From Planctomycetota bacterium (GTDB lineage Bacteria; Planctomycetota; Planctomycetia; Pirellulales; UBA1268): a stretch of 45,687 nt of DNA. Of this stretch, positions 8,814-19,607 are shown one piece after another. Under the pieces are notes generated by a model. It saw nothing but the letters and a program-made list of their open reading frames with translations, made no database searches and was not told the DNA's origin. The stretch lies in assembly GCA_018970785.1 (NCBI GenBank), contig JAGWVR010000017.1, positions 1 to 45,687 of the forward strand, in the 5' to 3' direction. How positions within the stretch are numbered: the stretch's first letter is position 1; each line of letters starts with the position of its first letter. A program made the translations under genes and the position numbers.

Positions 8814-9851
8814 ATGACCACCGCCGGCGCCGACAGCCGTCTCGTCGAAGCCCTCGCCGCACGCGCCGGACGGACCGCCGCGGTCGGGCCATGGGACAGC
8901 GGCAGCCTCGCCGCCCTGGCGGCGGCGGGAACGCTCGGGGAGTTCGTCCCGGTGGCGCACGGGGGGGCCGGCGCGGGTGAAGGCCGCCGGCTCGACCTCC
9001 TCGCCACCGTCGCCGAGCAGTGCCTGACGACGGCGCTGGTGCTGTCGCAGTGGGCCGCCGCCGTCCGTCTCGTCGAGGGTGCCGACGACGCCGTGCGCGC
9101 CCGCGAGTTGCCGGCGCTCGCCCGCGGAGACCGGTTCACGACGATCGGGATCTCCCAGCTCACGACCAGCCGTCGGCATCTCGGCCGGGCCGCGGTCCGG
9201 GCCAGCCGCGGCGTCGGCGGCTGGCGCCTCGACGGCGAGTGCCCGTGGGTCAGTGGCGCCGACCGCGCCGACACGCTCGTCACCGGCGCCCTCGACGCCG
9301 ACGGCGTGCCGCGGTTCTTTCTCGTCGACACCGCGGCCCCCGGGGTGCGGATCGACCCGCCGCTGGAACTGCTGGCCCTGTCAGGGAGCCGGACGACGAC
9401 CGTCGGCCTGGCGGCGGTCAGCCCGTCGGCCGTGCTCGAGGCCCCGCCCGGCGGCCCGCGCGCCGGTGGCTTGGCGACGATCGCCCTGGCCCTGGGGACG
9501 GCACGGGCGGCGGTGGCGATGGTCACGCGGGAGGCGGACGACCGCTCCGAACTTTCCCCGGTCGCCGCAGCGCTCGGCGCGGAGGCGATGGCGATCGGTG
9601 CCGAGCTCGCCCGCGCCGCCGAGACGGGAATCGGCCCGGAGGCCCGCGATGCCCTGCGAACCAGGGCCACCGGCCTGGCGCTGCGGGCGACCCAGGCGGC
9701 GCTGACGGCCGCCAAGGGGGCCGGGTTCGTCGTCGGTCATCCTGCCGAACGCCTCGTCCGCGAGGCCTGTTTCTTCCTCGTGTGGAGTTGCCCTCCGGCG
9801 GTCGCCGGAAGTGTGCTGTGCACCCTTGCGGGTATTGCCGGCCCCGCCTGA
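8814..9851 (+). CDS. Acyl-CoA dehydrogenase-like flavoprotein, divergent
   Basis: The 345-residue product resembles the acyl-CoA dehydrogenase fold. The middle strand segment 'GWRLDGECPWVSGADRADT' corresponds to the family's 'dGy.lnG.K.wit.a..Ad'. The C-terminal helical part ends with 'GHPAERLVREACFF', matching the family's 'yPvErl.RDa'. In short-chain enzymes the next segment holds the catalytic Glu of YEGT; here it reads WSCP, so Ser325 sits there. The protein is also slightly short for the family (about 380). It may be a non-dehydrogenase member, like the flavin monooxygenases of this fold, or may use a Glu elsewhere, as some family members do. The ATG at 8814 was preferred over an in-frame upstream start because residues before it have no similarity. 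Function is assigned to superfamily only. Confidence 0.75.
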   Translation: MTTAGADSRLVEALAARAGRTAAVGPWDSGSLAALAAAGTLGEFVPVAHGGAGAGEGRRLDLLATVAEQCLTTALVLSQWAAAVRLVEGADDAVRARELPALARGDRFTTIGISQLTTSRRHLGRAAVRASRGVGGWRLDGECPWVSGADRADTLVTGALDADGVPRFFLVDTAAPGVRIDPPLELLALSGSRTTTVGLAAVSPSAVLEAPPGGPRAGGLATIALALGTARAAVAMVTREADDRSELSPVAAALGAEAMAIGAELARAAETGIGPEARDALRTRATGLALRATQAALTAAKGAGFVVGHPAERLVREACFFLVWSCPPAVAGSVLCTLAGIAGPA

Positions 9852-9953
9852 CCCCCGGGCCCGGCCGGCCGGCAACTGCCCTTGCCCGCAGCCGGCGGTT
9901 CCCGAGAAGATTCCCCGCCATCCCACCCGACCCCGCGGCCCCGGCAGGATGCC

Positions 9954-10979
9954 ATGCCCGCGCCCCGCTCGATCGTCATCGTCAAGCTGTCGGCCATCGG
10001 CGACGTGATCCACGGGATCCCGGTCGCGGTGGCGCTGAAGCGGGCGTTTCCCCGGGCGACGATCGGCTGGGCCGTCGAGGGACGGGCGGCCGACGTCCTC
10101 GCCGGGCACCCGGCGGTCGACCACCTGTTCCGCCTGCCGCGGGGCTGGTCGCGGTCGCCCGGCGCCGTGTGGCGGCTGCGCCGCGACCTCCGTGCCTTCC
10201 GCCCCGACGTGACGATCGACCTCCAGGGGCTGCTCAAAAGCGCGCTGGCCGCGTGGCTGTCGGGAGCGCCGATGCGGATCGCGCCGGCGCCCCCCGAGGG
10301 ACGGGAGCGCTCCTGGCTCCTGGCCACCCACCGCGTCACGCCGTCCGCCACCCACGTCATCGACCGCAACACCGACCTGCTTGCCCCGCTCGGCATCAGC
10401 GCCGCGGCCCAGACATTCGACATGCCGCGCTGGCCGGTGAGCCGTCAACGGATCGAACGCTGGTTCACCGACGAAGGGCTGGCCGCCGCGCCGGTGCTCG
10501 TCAATCCCGGCGCCGGCTGGCCATCGAAGCTCTGGCCCGAGGAGCGGTTCGCGGCGGTCGCCCGTGGCCTCGCGGCGGGCCATGGCATGCCGGTGGTCGT
10601 CACGTGGGCGGGGCCGGGGGAGCGGGCGGCCGCCGAACGGATCGTCGCCGCCGCTGGCAGCGCGGCCCGCCTCGCGCCGCCGACGACGCTGCAGGATCTC
10701 GGCGAGCTGTGCCGCCGGGCCCGGTTGATGATCTCGAGCGACACCGGCCCGCTGCACCTGGCGGCCGCCGTCGGCACGCCGTGCGTGGGCCTGTTCGGAC
10801 CGGTCCCGGCGGCCCGCAACGGCCCCTACGGCGCCGGGCACGCGGTCGTCGAACCCCCCGCCGCATTGCGGCCGGCGTGGCCCGACCGCAAGACCGACAC
10901 CCGCTCGATGGCGGGAATCGACGCCGAGGCGGTGCTCGCCGCCGCCACGGCGCTCGTGTCGCGCGCGGCGGCGGCCTGA
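9954..10979 (+). CDS. Glycosyltransferase family 9 (heptosyltransferase-like)
   Basis: The protein has 341 residues with the two-domain GT-B layout of family 9. 'SIVIVKLSAIGDVIHGIPV' at residues 5-23 is the N-terminal nucleotide-sugar-enzyme signature, in which the Asp is the usual catalytic base of heptosyltransferases. 'SSDTGPLHLAAAVGTPCVGL' near residue 260 is the C-terminal donor-binding signature. Known members add heptose or related sugars to lipopolysaccharide inner core from ADP-heptose. The acceptor in this organism is not evident. The ATG at 9954 follows a short AGGA motif, and the signature begins within five residues of it. It lies 102 bases after the acyl-CoA dehydrogenase-like gene on the same strand. 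Confidence 0.9.
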   Translation: MPAPRSIVIVKLSAIGDVIHGIPVAVALKRAFPRATIGWAVEGRAADVLAGHPAVDHLFRLPRGWSRSPGAVWRLRRDLRAFRPDVTIDLQGLLKSALAAWLSGAPMRIAPAPPEGRERSWLLATHRVTPSATHVIDRNTDLLAPLGISAAAQTFDMPRWPVSRQRIERWFTDEGLAAAPVLVNPGAGWPSKLWPEERFAAVARGLAAGHGMPVVVTWAGPGERAAAERIVAAAGSAARLAPPTTLQDLGELCRRARLMISSDTGPLHLAAAVGTPCVGLFGPVPAARNGPYGAGHAVVEPPAALRPAWPDRKTDTRSMAGIDAEAVLAAATALVSRAAAA

Positions 10980-10995
10980 CCGCCGGAGGCAGGGC

Positions 10996-11001
10996 TATAC
11001 T
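10996..11001 (+). promoter_or_regulatory. -10-like TATACT
   Basis: TATACT sits in the 45-base gap before the small membrane protein gene, 23 bases upstream of its ATG at 11025. No good -35 hexamer is visible 16-18 bases upstream. It could start a transcript covering the small membrane protein and ligA. A GGAGG-like ribosome binding site lies at 11013-11018. Confidence 0.35.
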
Positions 11002-11024
11002 GGCGGCATCGCCGGAGGAAACCC

Positions 11025-13399
<2,375 letters not shown>

Positions 13400-13437
13400 C
13401 AGGCCCGATCCGCCCGCCGGCGGCACCGTGCCGGTCC

Positions 13438-16428
13438 TCAGCGCGGCCCGACGGGAAACAGCGGCAGTGCCGCCTCGAGCCCGGCGGCGCCGGTCGCCGG
13501 GACGGTCTGGACCCGTTCCCGGCCGACGCGCCCCGCTTCGGTCTCGTAGCCGTTGACGACCACCAGCGACGGGTGGTCGAACGGCGCCCGTTCGAAACGG
13601 ACGCGCGGATCGGTGAGGCAGGCGAGGAAGAAGCGGAGGGCCTTGCGTTCCGATGCAGTGAGGCCCAGGGGCATCATCGCCGGATGCTTGTCTGGATTGG
13701 TGACGACATCCTGCCGGAGCGTTCCCCCGTCGTCGTAGAACTCGATGACCTCGTCGATGTCGAGCAGCCGTCCGTTGTGCATGTAGGGCGCCGTGATCTC
13801 GACGTTGCGAAGCGTCGGCGTGCGGAACGCTCCCCAGAACGCCAGTTCGTTGTCGTGGAGGAACGGCTTGCGGTAGCCGGAGGGCTGCTCGTCGAACACC
13901 AGCCGCCGCGTGCGGGCGAGGAAGTGGGTGTCGCTGCGGCGCTGCGTGACCGCCAGGTCGGGCAGCCCCGAAGCGGGCGGAAACACCGCCCTGCTCCAGG
14001 AGACATCGTCCGGCAGCCGCGGAACGGCACCGGGATCGCAGCCGGCGGCGAACGCCGTGGCCCGGGGGGCATCGGGCTGCATCGGGAAGCGATACGCCGA
14101 TCCGCGCGCGCCGTTGGCCGCCTGCTGGATCTCCATCGTCTCCACGAGGGCCGCCATGGCGGCCGAATCGGTCGCCGCGTTTTCCGGGCACTGGCGAACC
14201 GGCTCCCAACCGCCGATTCCCCGATCGAGGCGCGGAGGCGACACGCCGAGGGCGTAGAAACCGCCGTCGTAGAACGCGTAGGCCTCGCCGGCGAGCGGAC
14301 CGGAGATCGGTAACCGCGGCCGGAGGAACGGGATCGGCCCGACGGCATCGAGCGGACGCTGCTCGGTGGGGATCAGCATCTTCTCGATCGTCAGCGGCGC
14401 GGCGAGCGTCTCGGCCAGCGCGACGCGATGGTCCTCGGTGAATCCGATCCGTCCGCCGGTCGCGGTGGCAGCGCGCTTCTCGAACGTCATCAGCACGTCG
14501 GCGATCCGGTCGGCCGTCGCCACGGGCACGGCAACCGGCTGTCGACCGAGCGTGTCACGCACCCGGCAGCGCAGCCGAGACAGATCGCCGCGGGCCTGTG
14601 CGAGGTCGTGCCACAGCGCCATGTGGATCGAGTCGATGCCCTCCGCCGTCAGGCCGGCCGCCCGGAGAAGGCGGGTCACCTCGGCGGCGGTGACGGCACG
14701 GAAGCGGTGGACGTTGATCGCGATCGTGTCGGCCTGGGCAAACGGCAGGAGCGTGTTCTCGATCTGCTTGCCGATCGGGGTGTCGGCCTCCATCGCCAGA
14801 TCGCGTTCGGCGATCCCGCTGAACAGCGGGCCATCGTGGCACTCGGTGCAGCCCCGCGCCAGGAACGTGCGAAATCCGAGTTGGAACACCGCCGTGCCGG
14901 TCTTGAGCTCGGGGGCCGGGGTGCCGCCTGGCGGCGTGACGAACCGGTCCATCGTCACCGGCGAAAGCAGCTGGCGGTACTCGTCGCGCCACCGGGCCTC
15001 GACGGCGCTGCCGTCGCCGCGCATCATCGCGTCGAACGGCGACGCGTTCGAGATCAGCGTCGACTGGTAGAGCATCAGGCTCAATCCCCAGAACAACGGG
15101 AAATTCGCCTCGAACAGCGTCCCCATGCGGTCGCGCGGATCGGGGCAGTCGCCGCGCAGCACGAGCGGCACGTCGGCATGGTTGGCGCCCGCCGGTGCCT
15201 CGGCCCACCAATCGCGGCGGAAGGCTTTCTTGATCATCTGCCGGTAGGTGAGCCGCTTCCCGTCGGCCCGGTACCAGGCCTTGCGCGAGAGCACCGAATC
15301 GGTCGGGCTCACCTCCTGGTGCTCGAGCCACGGGCGGTCGAGCAGCTTCTCAGCGACGTCGGCGAACGTCCGGCCGAGGTACGACATCTCGACTTCGTTG
15401 ACGATCGGCCCTACCGACTGCGAGGCCAGCGCCGCGTGCGTGATCGCGACCCGGACCGGCCACACGCGTCCGGCCGCGTCGCGCCTGTGGAGGACCTCGC
15501 GGTGATCGTGGTCGCCGAAGATCGAGAACCCGTTGAAGGTCGATTCGGCGCGGCCGTCGTGGAACAGCCGGTCGGCGAACACGGAATTGACGACCGTTGG
15601 GCTGTTGCGCCCCGTGATCTGCCGGTACACACGGCCGCCGGGGCGGTGCCCCTCGACGAACATCAGCCACTCCGGCGGGATCGGGGCCGCCCCCCCCGGC
15701 GTCGGGCAGGTGTCGCAGCCCGGCGTGCGCGGATCGGAGAGCTCAGAGCGCCACTCGCGCCGGCCCGGCGGCGGCGCGACGTTGAGCCCGTCGAACACGC
15801 GCGGCTCGACTCCCTGCGACCCGATCACCAGGGTCACGTCCTGGACCTCGTCGCGAAAGTCGCGGTTAGGCACGAACGGATGCTGGGCGAACTCACCGAG
15901 GTTCTCGCGCGGCGCGGCCGGATCGACCGCCGCTGGGTGGGCAGGGTCGAGCCGGTAGCGGTCCCAGGCGACGTAGGCGACCCGGCTGGTGTGGCGCTCG
16001 CGCGGGTCGGCACCGCCCCGAAAGTGGCAACTCGCACACGCCGTTCCCTGGTAGACCAACTGCCCGTCGACGACACGCCGGCCGAAGTCGCTGCCGGCCT
16101 GCATGTCCCAGAACAACGCCTTGCCCAGCGCCACGGCCGCTTCGGCGTCGGCGATGAACTCGAGCAGGTCGGGGCGCTTGATCTCCATCCGCAGCCGCTC
16201 GCCGCCGTCGGGGAGCCGCTCCGGAATCCCGGTGAGATACGGGTTTTCGAGCCGCCGCGGGTCCCAGTCGTCGATCACGTCCTGGACGCGCGCCAGGAGG
16301 TCGATGTCCTCGTGACCCACCAGGTGCGGATGCTGCGGCGGCGGGTCGACGGCGTTCCCGACCGGAGACGGCAGGGCCGTCAGCACCGCCAGCAGCACGA
16401 CCAGCGGACGACGTGGCGAGTGGGTCAT
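13438..16428 (-). CDS. Very large di-haem cytochrome c peroxidase/MauG-like protein
   Basis: The 996-residue protein has a signal peptide (about 1-26) and two CxxCH haem motifs, C131-ASCH and C527-TECH. It carries the hallmark motifs of the di-haem peroxidase/MauG family: 'RNSPTVVNSVFADRLFHDGRAE' before the second haem, then 'TPTLRNVEITAPYMHNGRL' and 'DEVIEFYDDGG' near the C-terminus. Family members normally have 330-480 residues with haems about 150 apart; here they are 396 apart and the whole is at least twice as long. A cysteine pair without His (GCDTCP) lies between the haems. Family enzymes reduce peroxide or oxidise protein and small substrates; the substrate here is unknown. The ATG at 16428 is directly followed by the signal peptide. 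This is the last gene of the presumed copper/redox operon. Confidence 0.88.
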   Translation of the reverse strand: MTHSPRRPLVVLLAVLTALPSPVGNAVDPPPQHPHLVGHEDIDLLARVQDVIDDWDPRRLENPYLTGIPERLPDGGERLRMEIKRPDLLEFIADAEAAVALGKALFWDMQAGSDFGRRVVDGQLVYQGTACASCHFRGGADPRERHTSRVAYVAWDRYRLDPAHPAAVDPAAPRENLGEFAQHPFVPNRDFRDEVQDVTLVIGSQGVEPRVFDGLNVAPPPGRREWRSELSDPRTPGCDTCPTPGGAAPIPPEWLMFVEGHRPGGRVYRQITGRNSPTVVNSVFADRLFHDGRAESTFNGFSIFGDHDHREVLHRRDAAGRVWPVRVAITHAALASQSVGPIVNEVEMSYLGRTFADVAEKLLDRPWLEHQEVSPTDSVLSRKAWYRADGKRLTYRQMIKKAFRRDWWAEAPAGANHADVPLVLRGDCPDPRDRMGTLFEANFPLFWGLSLMLYQSTLISNASPFDAMMRGDGSAVEARWRDEYRQLLSPVTMDRFVTPPGGTPAPELKTGTAVFQLGFRTFLARGCTECHDGPLFSGIAERDLAMEADTPIGKQIENTLLPFAQADTIAINVHRFRAVTAAEVTRLLRAAGLTAEGIDSIHMALWHDLAQARGDLSRLRCRVRDTLGRQPVAVPVATADRIADVLMTFEKRAATATGGRIGFTEDHRVALAETLAAPLTIEKMLIPTEQRPLDAVGPIPFLRPRLPISGPLAGEAYAFYDGGFYALGVSPPRLDRGIGGWEPVRQCPENAATDSAAMAALVETMEIQQAANGARGSAYRFPMQPDAPRATAFAAGCDPGAVPRLPDDVSWSRAVFPPASGLPDLAVTQRRSDTHFLARTRRLVFDEQPSGYRKPFLHDNELAFWGAFRTPTLRNVEITAPYMHNGRLLDIDEVIEFYDDGGTLRQDVVTNPDKHPAMMPLGLTASERKALRFFLACLTDPRVRFERAPFDHPSLVVVNGYETEAGRVGRERVQTVPATGAAGLEAALPLFPVGPR

Positions 16429-16492
16429 CGTGACTGTCCCGGAGGCGTGGGAAATCGTGATCGGTGGCGGACCGCGGCGCCGTCGCGGGATG

Positions 16493-17083
16493 TCAGGCGC
16501 GGATCCCGTAGCGCTGTTCGAACGTGAACCCGGCCACCCGCCGCACTCCCTCGACGAGCAGCCCCCGGCGCAGGGCCGACGGCAGGATCGCCCAGCGATC
16601 GTGGAGCGGATTGCCGCACAGCAGCACCGCGGCGTGTCGGGTCGGATCGCGGTCGACGGCCGGGTCGAGGTCGTAGAGCCCCAGCCCGCGCCGCATCCGC
16701 TCGATCGCCGCCGGCGTGCCGGTGAGGAACTGCCAGTCGGGGAGATGGGCTGCCCGGGCGTCGGCGCCATAGGCGGCGGCATAGTCACGGAGGACTTCGG
16801 GGGTGTCGACCTCCGGCTCGAGCGTGAACGACACGATCACCAGCCGGGGGCCGAAGATCGGCCACAGCGCCGGGCGCAGGTCGTGGAGCGCCTGGCTCGT
16901 TCCCGGGCAGGAGCCGCGGCAGACGGTGAACATCGTGTTGAAGATCACCGCCCGGTCGGCCAGCAGGTCGCTGACCAGGCGGACGTGCTCGCCGCGGTGG
17001 TTCTCGAGGGCGACGTCGGGGATCCGATCGACCAGCCGGCTGGTGGGGATCGTGCCGGCGGCAAGCGGCTGGGACGGCGGCAT
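16493..17083 (-). CDS. SCO1/SenC-family thioredoxin-fold protein
   Basis: The product has 196 residues with the SCO signature: the metal-binding CxxxC at C55 and C59 in 'TVCRGSCPGTS', and a downstream His150 in the position of the third copper ligand. 'VSFTLEPEVDTPEVL' corresponds to the family's 'isvDPe.DTpe.L'. SCO proteins carry copper or reduce thiols during cytochrome oxidase assembly and usually have a membrane anchor or signal peptide. None is visible here: the first 25 residues are polar. The protein may therefore be cytoplasmic or exported another way. Flanking genes encode a multicopper oxidase upstream and a di-haem peroxidase downstream, which makes copper delivery or thiol redox control for those partners plausible. 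The gap to the downstream gene is 64 bases. Confidence 0.85.
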   Translation of the reverse strand: MPPSQPLAAGTIPTSRLVDRIPDVALENHRGEHVRLVSDLLADRAVIFNTMFTVCRGSCPGTSQALHDLRPALWPIFGPRLVIVSFTLEPEVDTPEVLRDYAAAYGADARAAHLPDWQFLTGTPAAIERMRRGLGLYDLDPAVDRDPTRHAAVLLCGNPLHDRWAILPSALRRGLLVEGVRRVAGFTFEQRYGIRA

Positions 17084-17116
17084 GGTGGTTGCTTCCGGGA
17101 TCGGGACGGGATCGCC

Positions 17117-19561
17117 TCAGGGGCGCTGCGGCGGTGTGCGCGGATCGATGAGGAATTCGCCCGCCTCGCGGACCGGCGTCGGCGGCACGGGGGGTTGTTC
17201 CCAGTCGAGCTCGCCGACGCGGCCGCCGGGATTGGCCACGTCGCGTCCGTCGAGCGTGACGGCGTTGCCGTGGGATCGCGCTGCCGGGGCGACGTCGGGA
17301 TCGTGGGCCGGGCCCGGCACGACCTCGAAGTTGAACATCATCCGCATGTCTTCGTGCTCGAGGTTGTGGCAGTGGAACACGAACGGACCCGGCCAGGTGC
17401 GGAACCGCATCCTGATCCGGGCCACGGTGTTGGGGCCGAGGATCGTCGTGTCGTGGTTGGCGATCACCTCGGTGGTCGGGATCTGTGCCGTGACGTCGAC
17501 GGGTGCGATCGGCGGCCGCACCGGCACGGCGTCGATCGGCCCGATCACGTCGTCGGCGGCGAAGTCCTTCTCGTAGCTCACCAATTGGTGGCTCTCGAGA
17601 TGGATGTGGATCGGATGCCACCAGCCTCCACCGCCGTTGCGGAGGATCCATTCCTCGGCCAGGTCGCGTTGCTGCGGCTCGCCCTCGGTCGCGATCTGCG
17701 GCGCCGCGTTGGCGATCGTCGGATCGTAGAACCGCCCGTTAACCTGCCAGGCGCCCTTGCCGCGCTCGAAGATGAACTCGCGGACGACGGCCACGTCGTC
17801 GTCGGGGATCCTTTCGCGCTGCTGCATCAGCACCGTTCCGGCCCGGACGGTGGCGTCGGGATGCTCGCGCTTGAACTCCGCCGTCTCCCGCTCGACGACG
17901 AACTTGATCAACGCGATCGGCCGGTCGAGTTCGACCAGCGGCCGACCGGGGACGTCGAACGGCAGCGGCAGGACGCGCGGATCGCCGCCGTCGTCGAGCT
18001 TCCCCTTCGGCCCGCGGCCGTCGAACTGCGGCATCGTGTTGACTAGATAGAAGACCTGCGGGCCCGCCTCGGGTGGAATCCCCGCGACGAAGGCGCCGAA
18101 ATCGACGATCAGGTCGGCGCGGTTGGCCATCGCCAGGACGACGCTCGTGCGCTCGAGCGCCTGCGACCACATCCAGCTGTCCTTGCCGATCTGGAGGAAC
18201 GGCTTCGCCCGTGCCGCCAATTCGTCGGCCGACAGCCCGGCCTCCTGCGCGCGGATGAAGTCGGCCTCCGAGAGGATCCGCAGCCGGAAGATCCGGGCGT
18301 TGGCCCCGTCGAGGAGCCGCAGCCGGTACTTGCGGTCGCCGACCGTCTTGACGGGCCACGGAGCGCCGTTGGCGTAGAACGTGTCGCCGAGGTAGCCGTT
18401 GTGGCCGTCGCTGTCGTAGACGATCTGGCCGGTGGCCGGGTCGATGAGCTTGTCCTGGAGGACGATCGGGATGTCGAACGGGTTGAAGAACGGCTCCTTG
18501 CCCGGCTCGCGCAGGTAGTAGCCGGGGTTGAGCGGATCCTCGACGCCGGCCGCCAGGCCGTCCTGGTCGGGATCGGTCACCGACGCCTCGCCCCAGCCCG
18601 GCAGGATCCCGTCCTTGATGAGGTGCAGTTCCCAGTCGGCGAACATCGTGATCTGTCCCGCCAGCCCCTTTGAGACGGTGAACCCGGTGATGTCCATCGC
18701 GTGGTCGTGGTACCAGGTCGTCGACTGGGCCTCCGTCAACGCCGGTTCGTACTCCCCTTGGGGCCGCGGCGCTTTCTCGTAGTCGAGCGGGACGATGTTC
18801 GGCCAGAAGTAATCGCGTTGCTTGCCAGGCAGGACGTAAAACACCGGAAAGCCGTCGGCATGGGCGGGGTTGTGGCCGCCGTGGAAGTGGATCGAGGTCT
18901 CGGTGTCGAGCCGGTTGTCGAACCGGACGACGACCGGCTGACCGATCCGCATCTTGAGCATCGGCCCGGGAATCCGCCCGTCGTAGGCGAGCACACGGGC
19001 CGGGAACGGTGCGTCGGGTCGGAGCGTCTTCAGCGTCTCGACGATCGGGATCCGGTAGCACTTGATCGGAAACGCGTTCCAGTTCGGCATCGATCCGGTG
19101 CCGAGGTAGGTGATGAAGCCGGTCTGGGGATCGACCGTGAAGTGCTCGAGGATCCCGTCGAGGCGCGGGATCTGGCGGAAGCAGATCCGCCGGTCGTCCC
19201 AGGCGGCTTGGCCGGTGAGGGCCGGATTGCATCCGTAGGCCGCCCACGCGGCCGGTGTCTCCGACCATTCACGGGCGATGCCGTGAAACGTCTCGCCGAT
19301 TGGCACCGGATCCGCGGGGAGGAAGACCGGTTGCCGATCGATCTGCTCGAACTGCCCCATCGCCCGAGGACGCAGCGTCGGGGGGACCGGCAAGTCGATC
19401 GTGAACGCCCAGGGGGGAAGCCTGGCCTGGTTGGCCTTGTCGAACGTCACCGGGGCGCCGGCGAACGGGTCGGCTGCCCGCGACTCGGTCGCTCCCGCCG
19501 CCAGCGTGCCCACCGCGGCGGTGGTCGCTCCGGTCTTGAGGATGTCGCGGCGTGATGGCAT
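17117..19561 (-). CDS. Tat-exported multicopper oxidase, CotA/laccase-like
   Basis: The protein of 814 residues begins with a twin-arginine signal (MPSRRDILKTGA...) and an Ala-rich segment ending near residue 30. All four copper-binding motifs are present: H225-F-H227, W284-Y-H286-D-H288, H649-P-I-H652-I-H654 and H730-C731-H732-x3-H736, with axial Met741. Type 1 copper should be bound by H649, C731, H736 and M741, and the trinuclear centre by the other eight His. The spacing matches CotA/bilirubin-oxidase-type enzymes. An extra N-terminal stretch of about 150 residues precedes the first cupredoxin part. An acidic Asp-rich insert near residue 325 (TDPDQDG...) resembles calcium-binding loops. 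The ATG at 19561 was chosen because the Tat motif starts there. It should oxidise phenols, metals or pigments with O2 in the periplasm; the substrate is unknown. Confidence 0.93.
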   Translation of the reverse strand: MPSRRDILKTGATTAAVGTLAAGATESRAADPFAGAPVTFDKANQARLPPWAFTIDLPVPPTLRPRAMGQFEQIDRQPVFLPADPVPIGETFHGIAREWSETPAAWAAYGCNPALTGQAAWDDRRICFRQIPRLDGILEHFTVDPQTGFITYLGTGSMPNWNAFPIKCYRIPIVETLKTLRPDAPFPARVLAYDGRIPGPMLKMRIGQPVVVRFDNRLDTETSIHFHGGHNPAHADGFPVFYVLPGKQRDYFWPNIVPLDYEKAPRPQGEYEPALTEAQSTTWYHDHAMDITGFTVSKGLAGQITMFADWELHLIKDGILPGWGEASVTDPDQDGLAAGVEDPLNPGYYLREPGKEPFFNPFDIPIVLQDKLIDPATGQIVYDSDGHNGYLGDTFYANGAPWPVKTVGDRKYRLRLLDGANARIFRLRILSEADFIRAQEAGLSADELAARAKPFLQIGKDSWMWSQALERTSVVLAMANRADLIVDFGAFVAGIPPEAGPQVFYLVNTMPQFDGRGPKGKLDDGGDPRVLPLPFDVPGRPLVELDRPIALIKFVVERETAEFKREHPDATVRAGTVLMQQRERIPDDDVAVVREFIFERGKGAWQVNGRFYDPTIANAAPQIATEGEPQQRDLAEEWILRNGGGGWWHPIHIHLESHQLVSYEKDFAADDVIGPIDAVPVRPPIAPVDVTAQIPTTEVIANHDTTILGPNTVARIRMRFRTWPGPFVFHCHNLEHEDMRMMFNFEVVPGPAHDPDVAPAARSHGNAVTLDGRDVANPGGRVGELDWEQPPVPPTPVREAGEFLIDPRTPPQRP

Positions 19562-19607
19562 CGATGACTTCTCCCAGGACGGCACGCGATCGGGAGCAGG
19601 GCCGGGG

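Noticed and set aside
13400..13437. Terminator between ligA and the di-haem gene
   Set aside because: A short CCGGC/GCCGG inverted repeat exists but there is no T-run on either strand.
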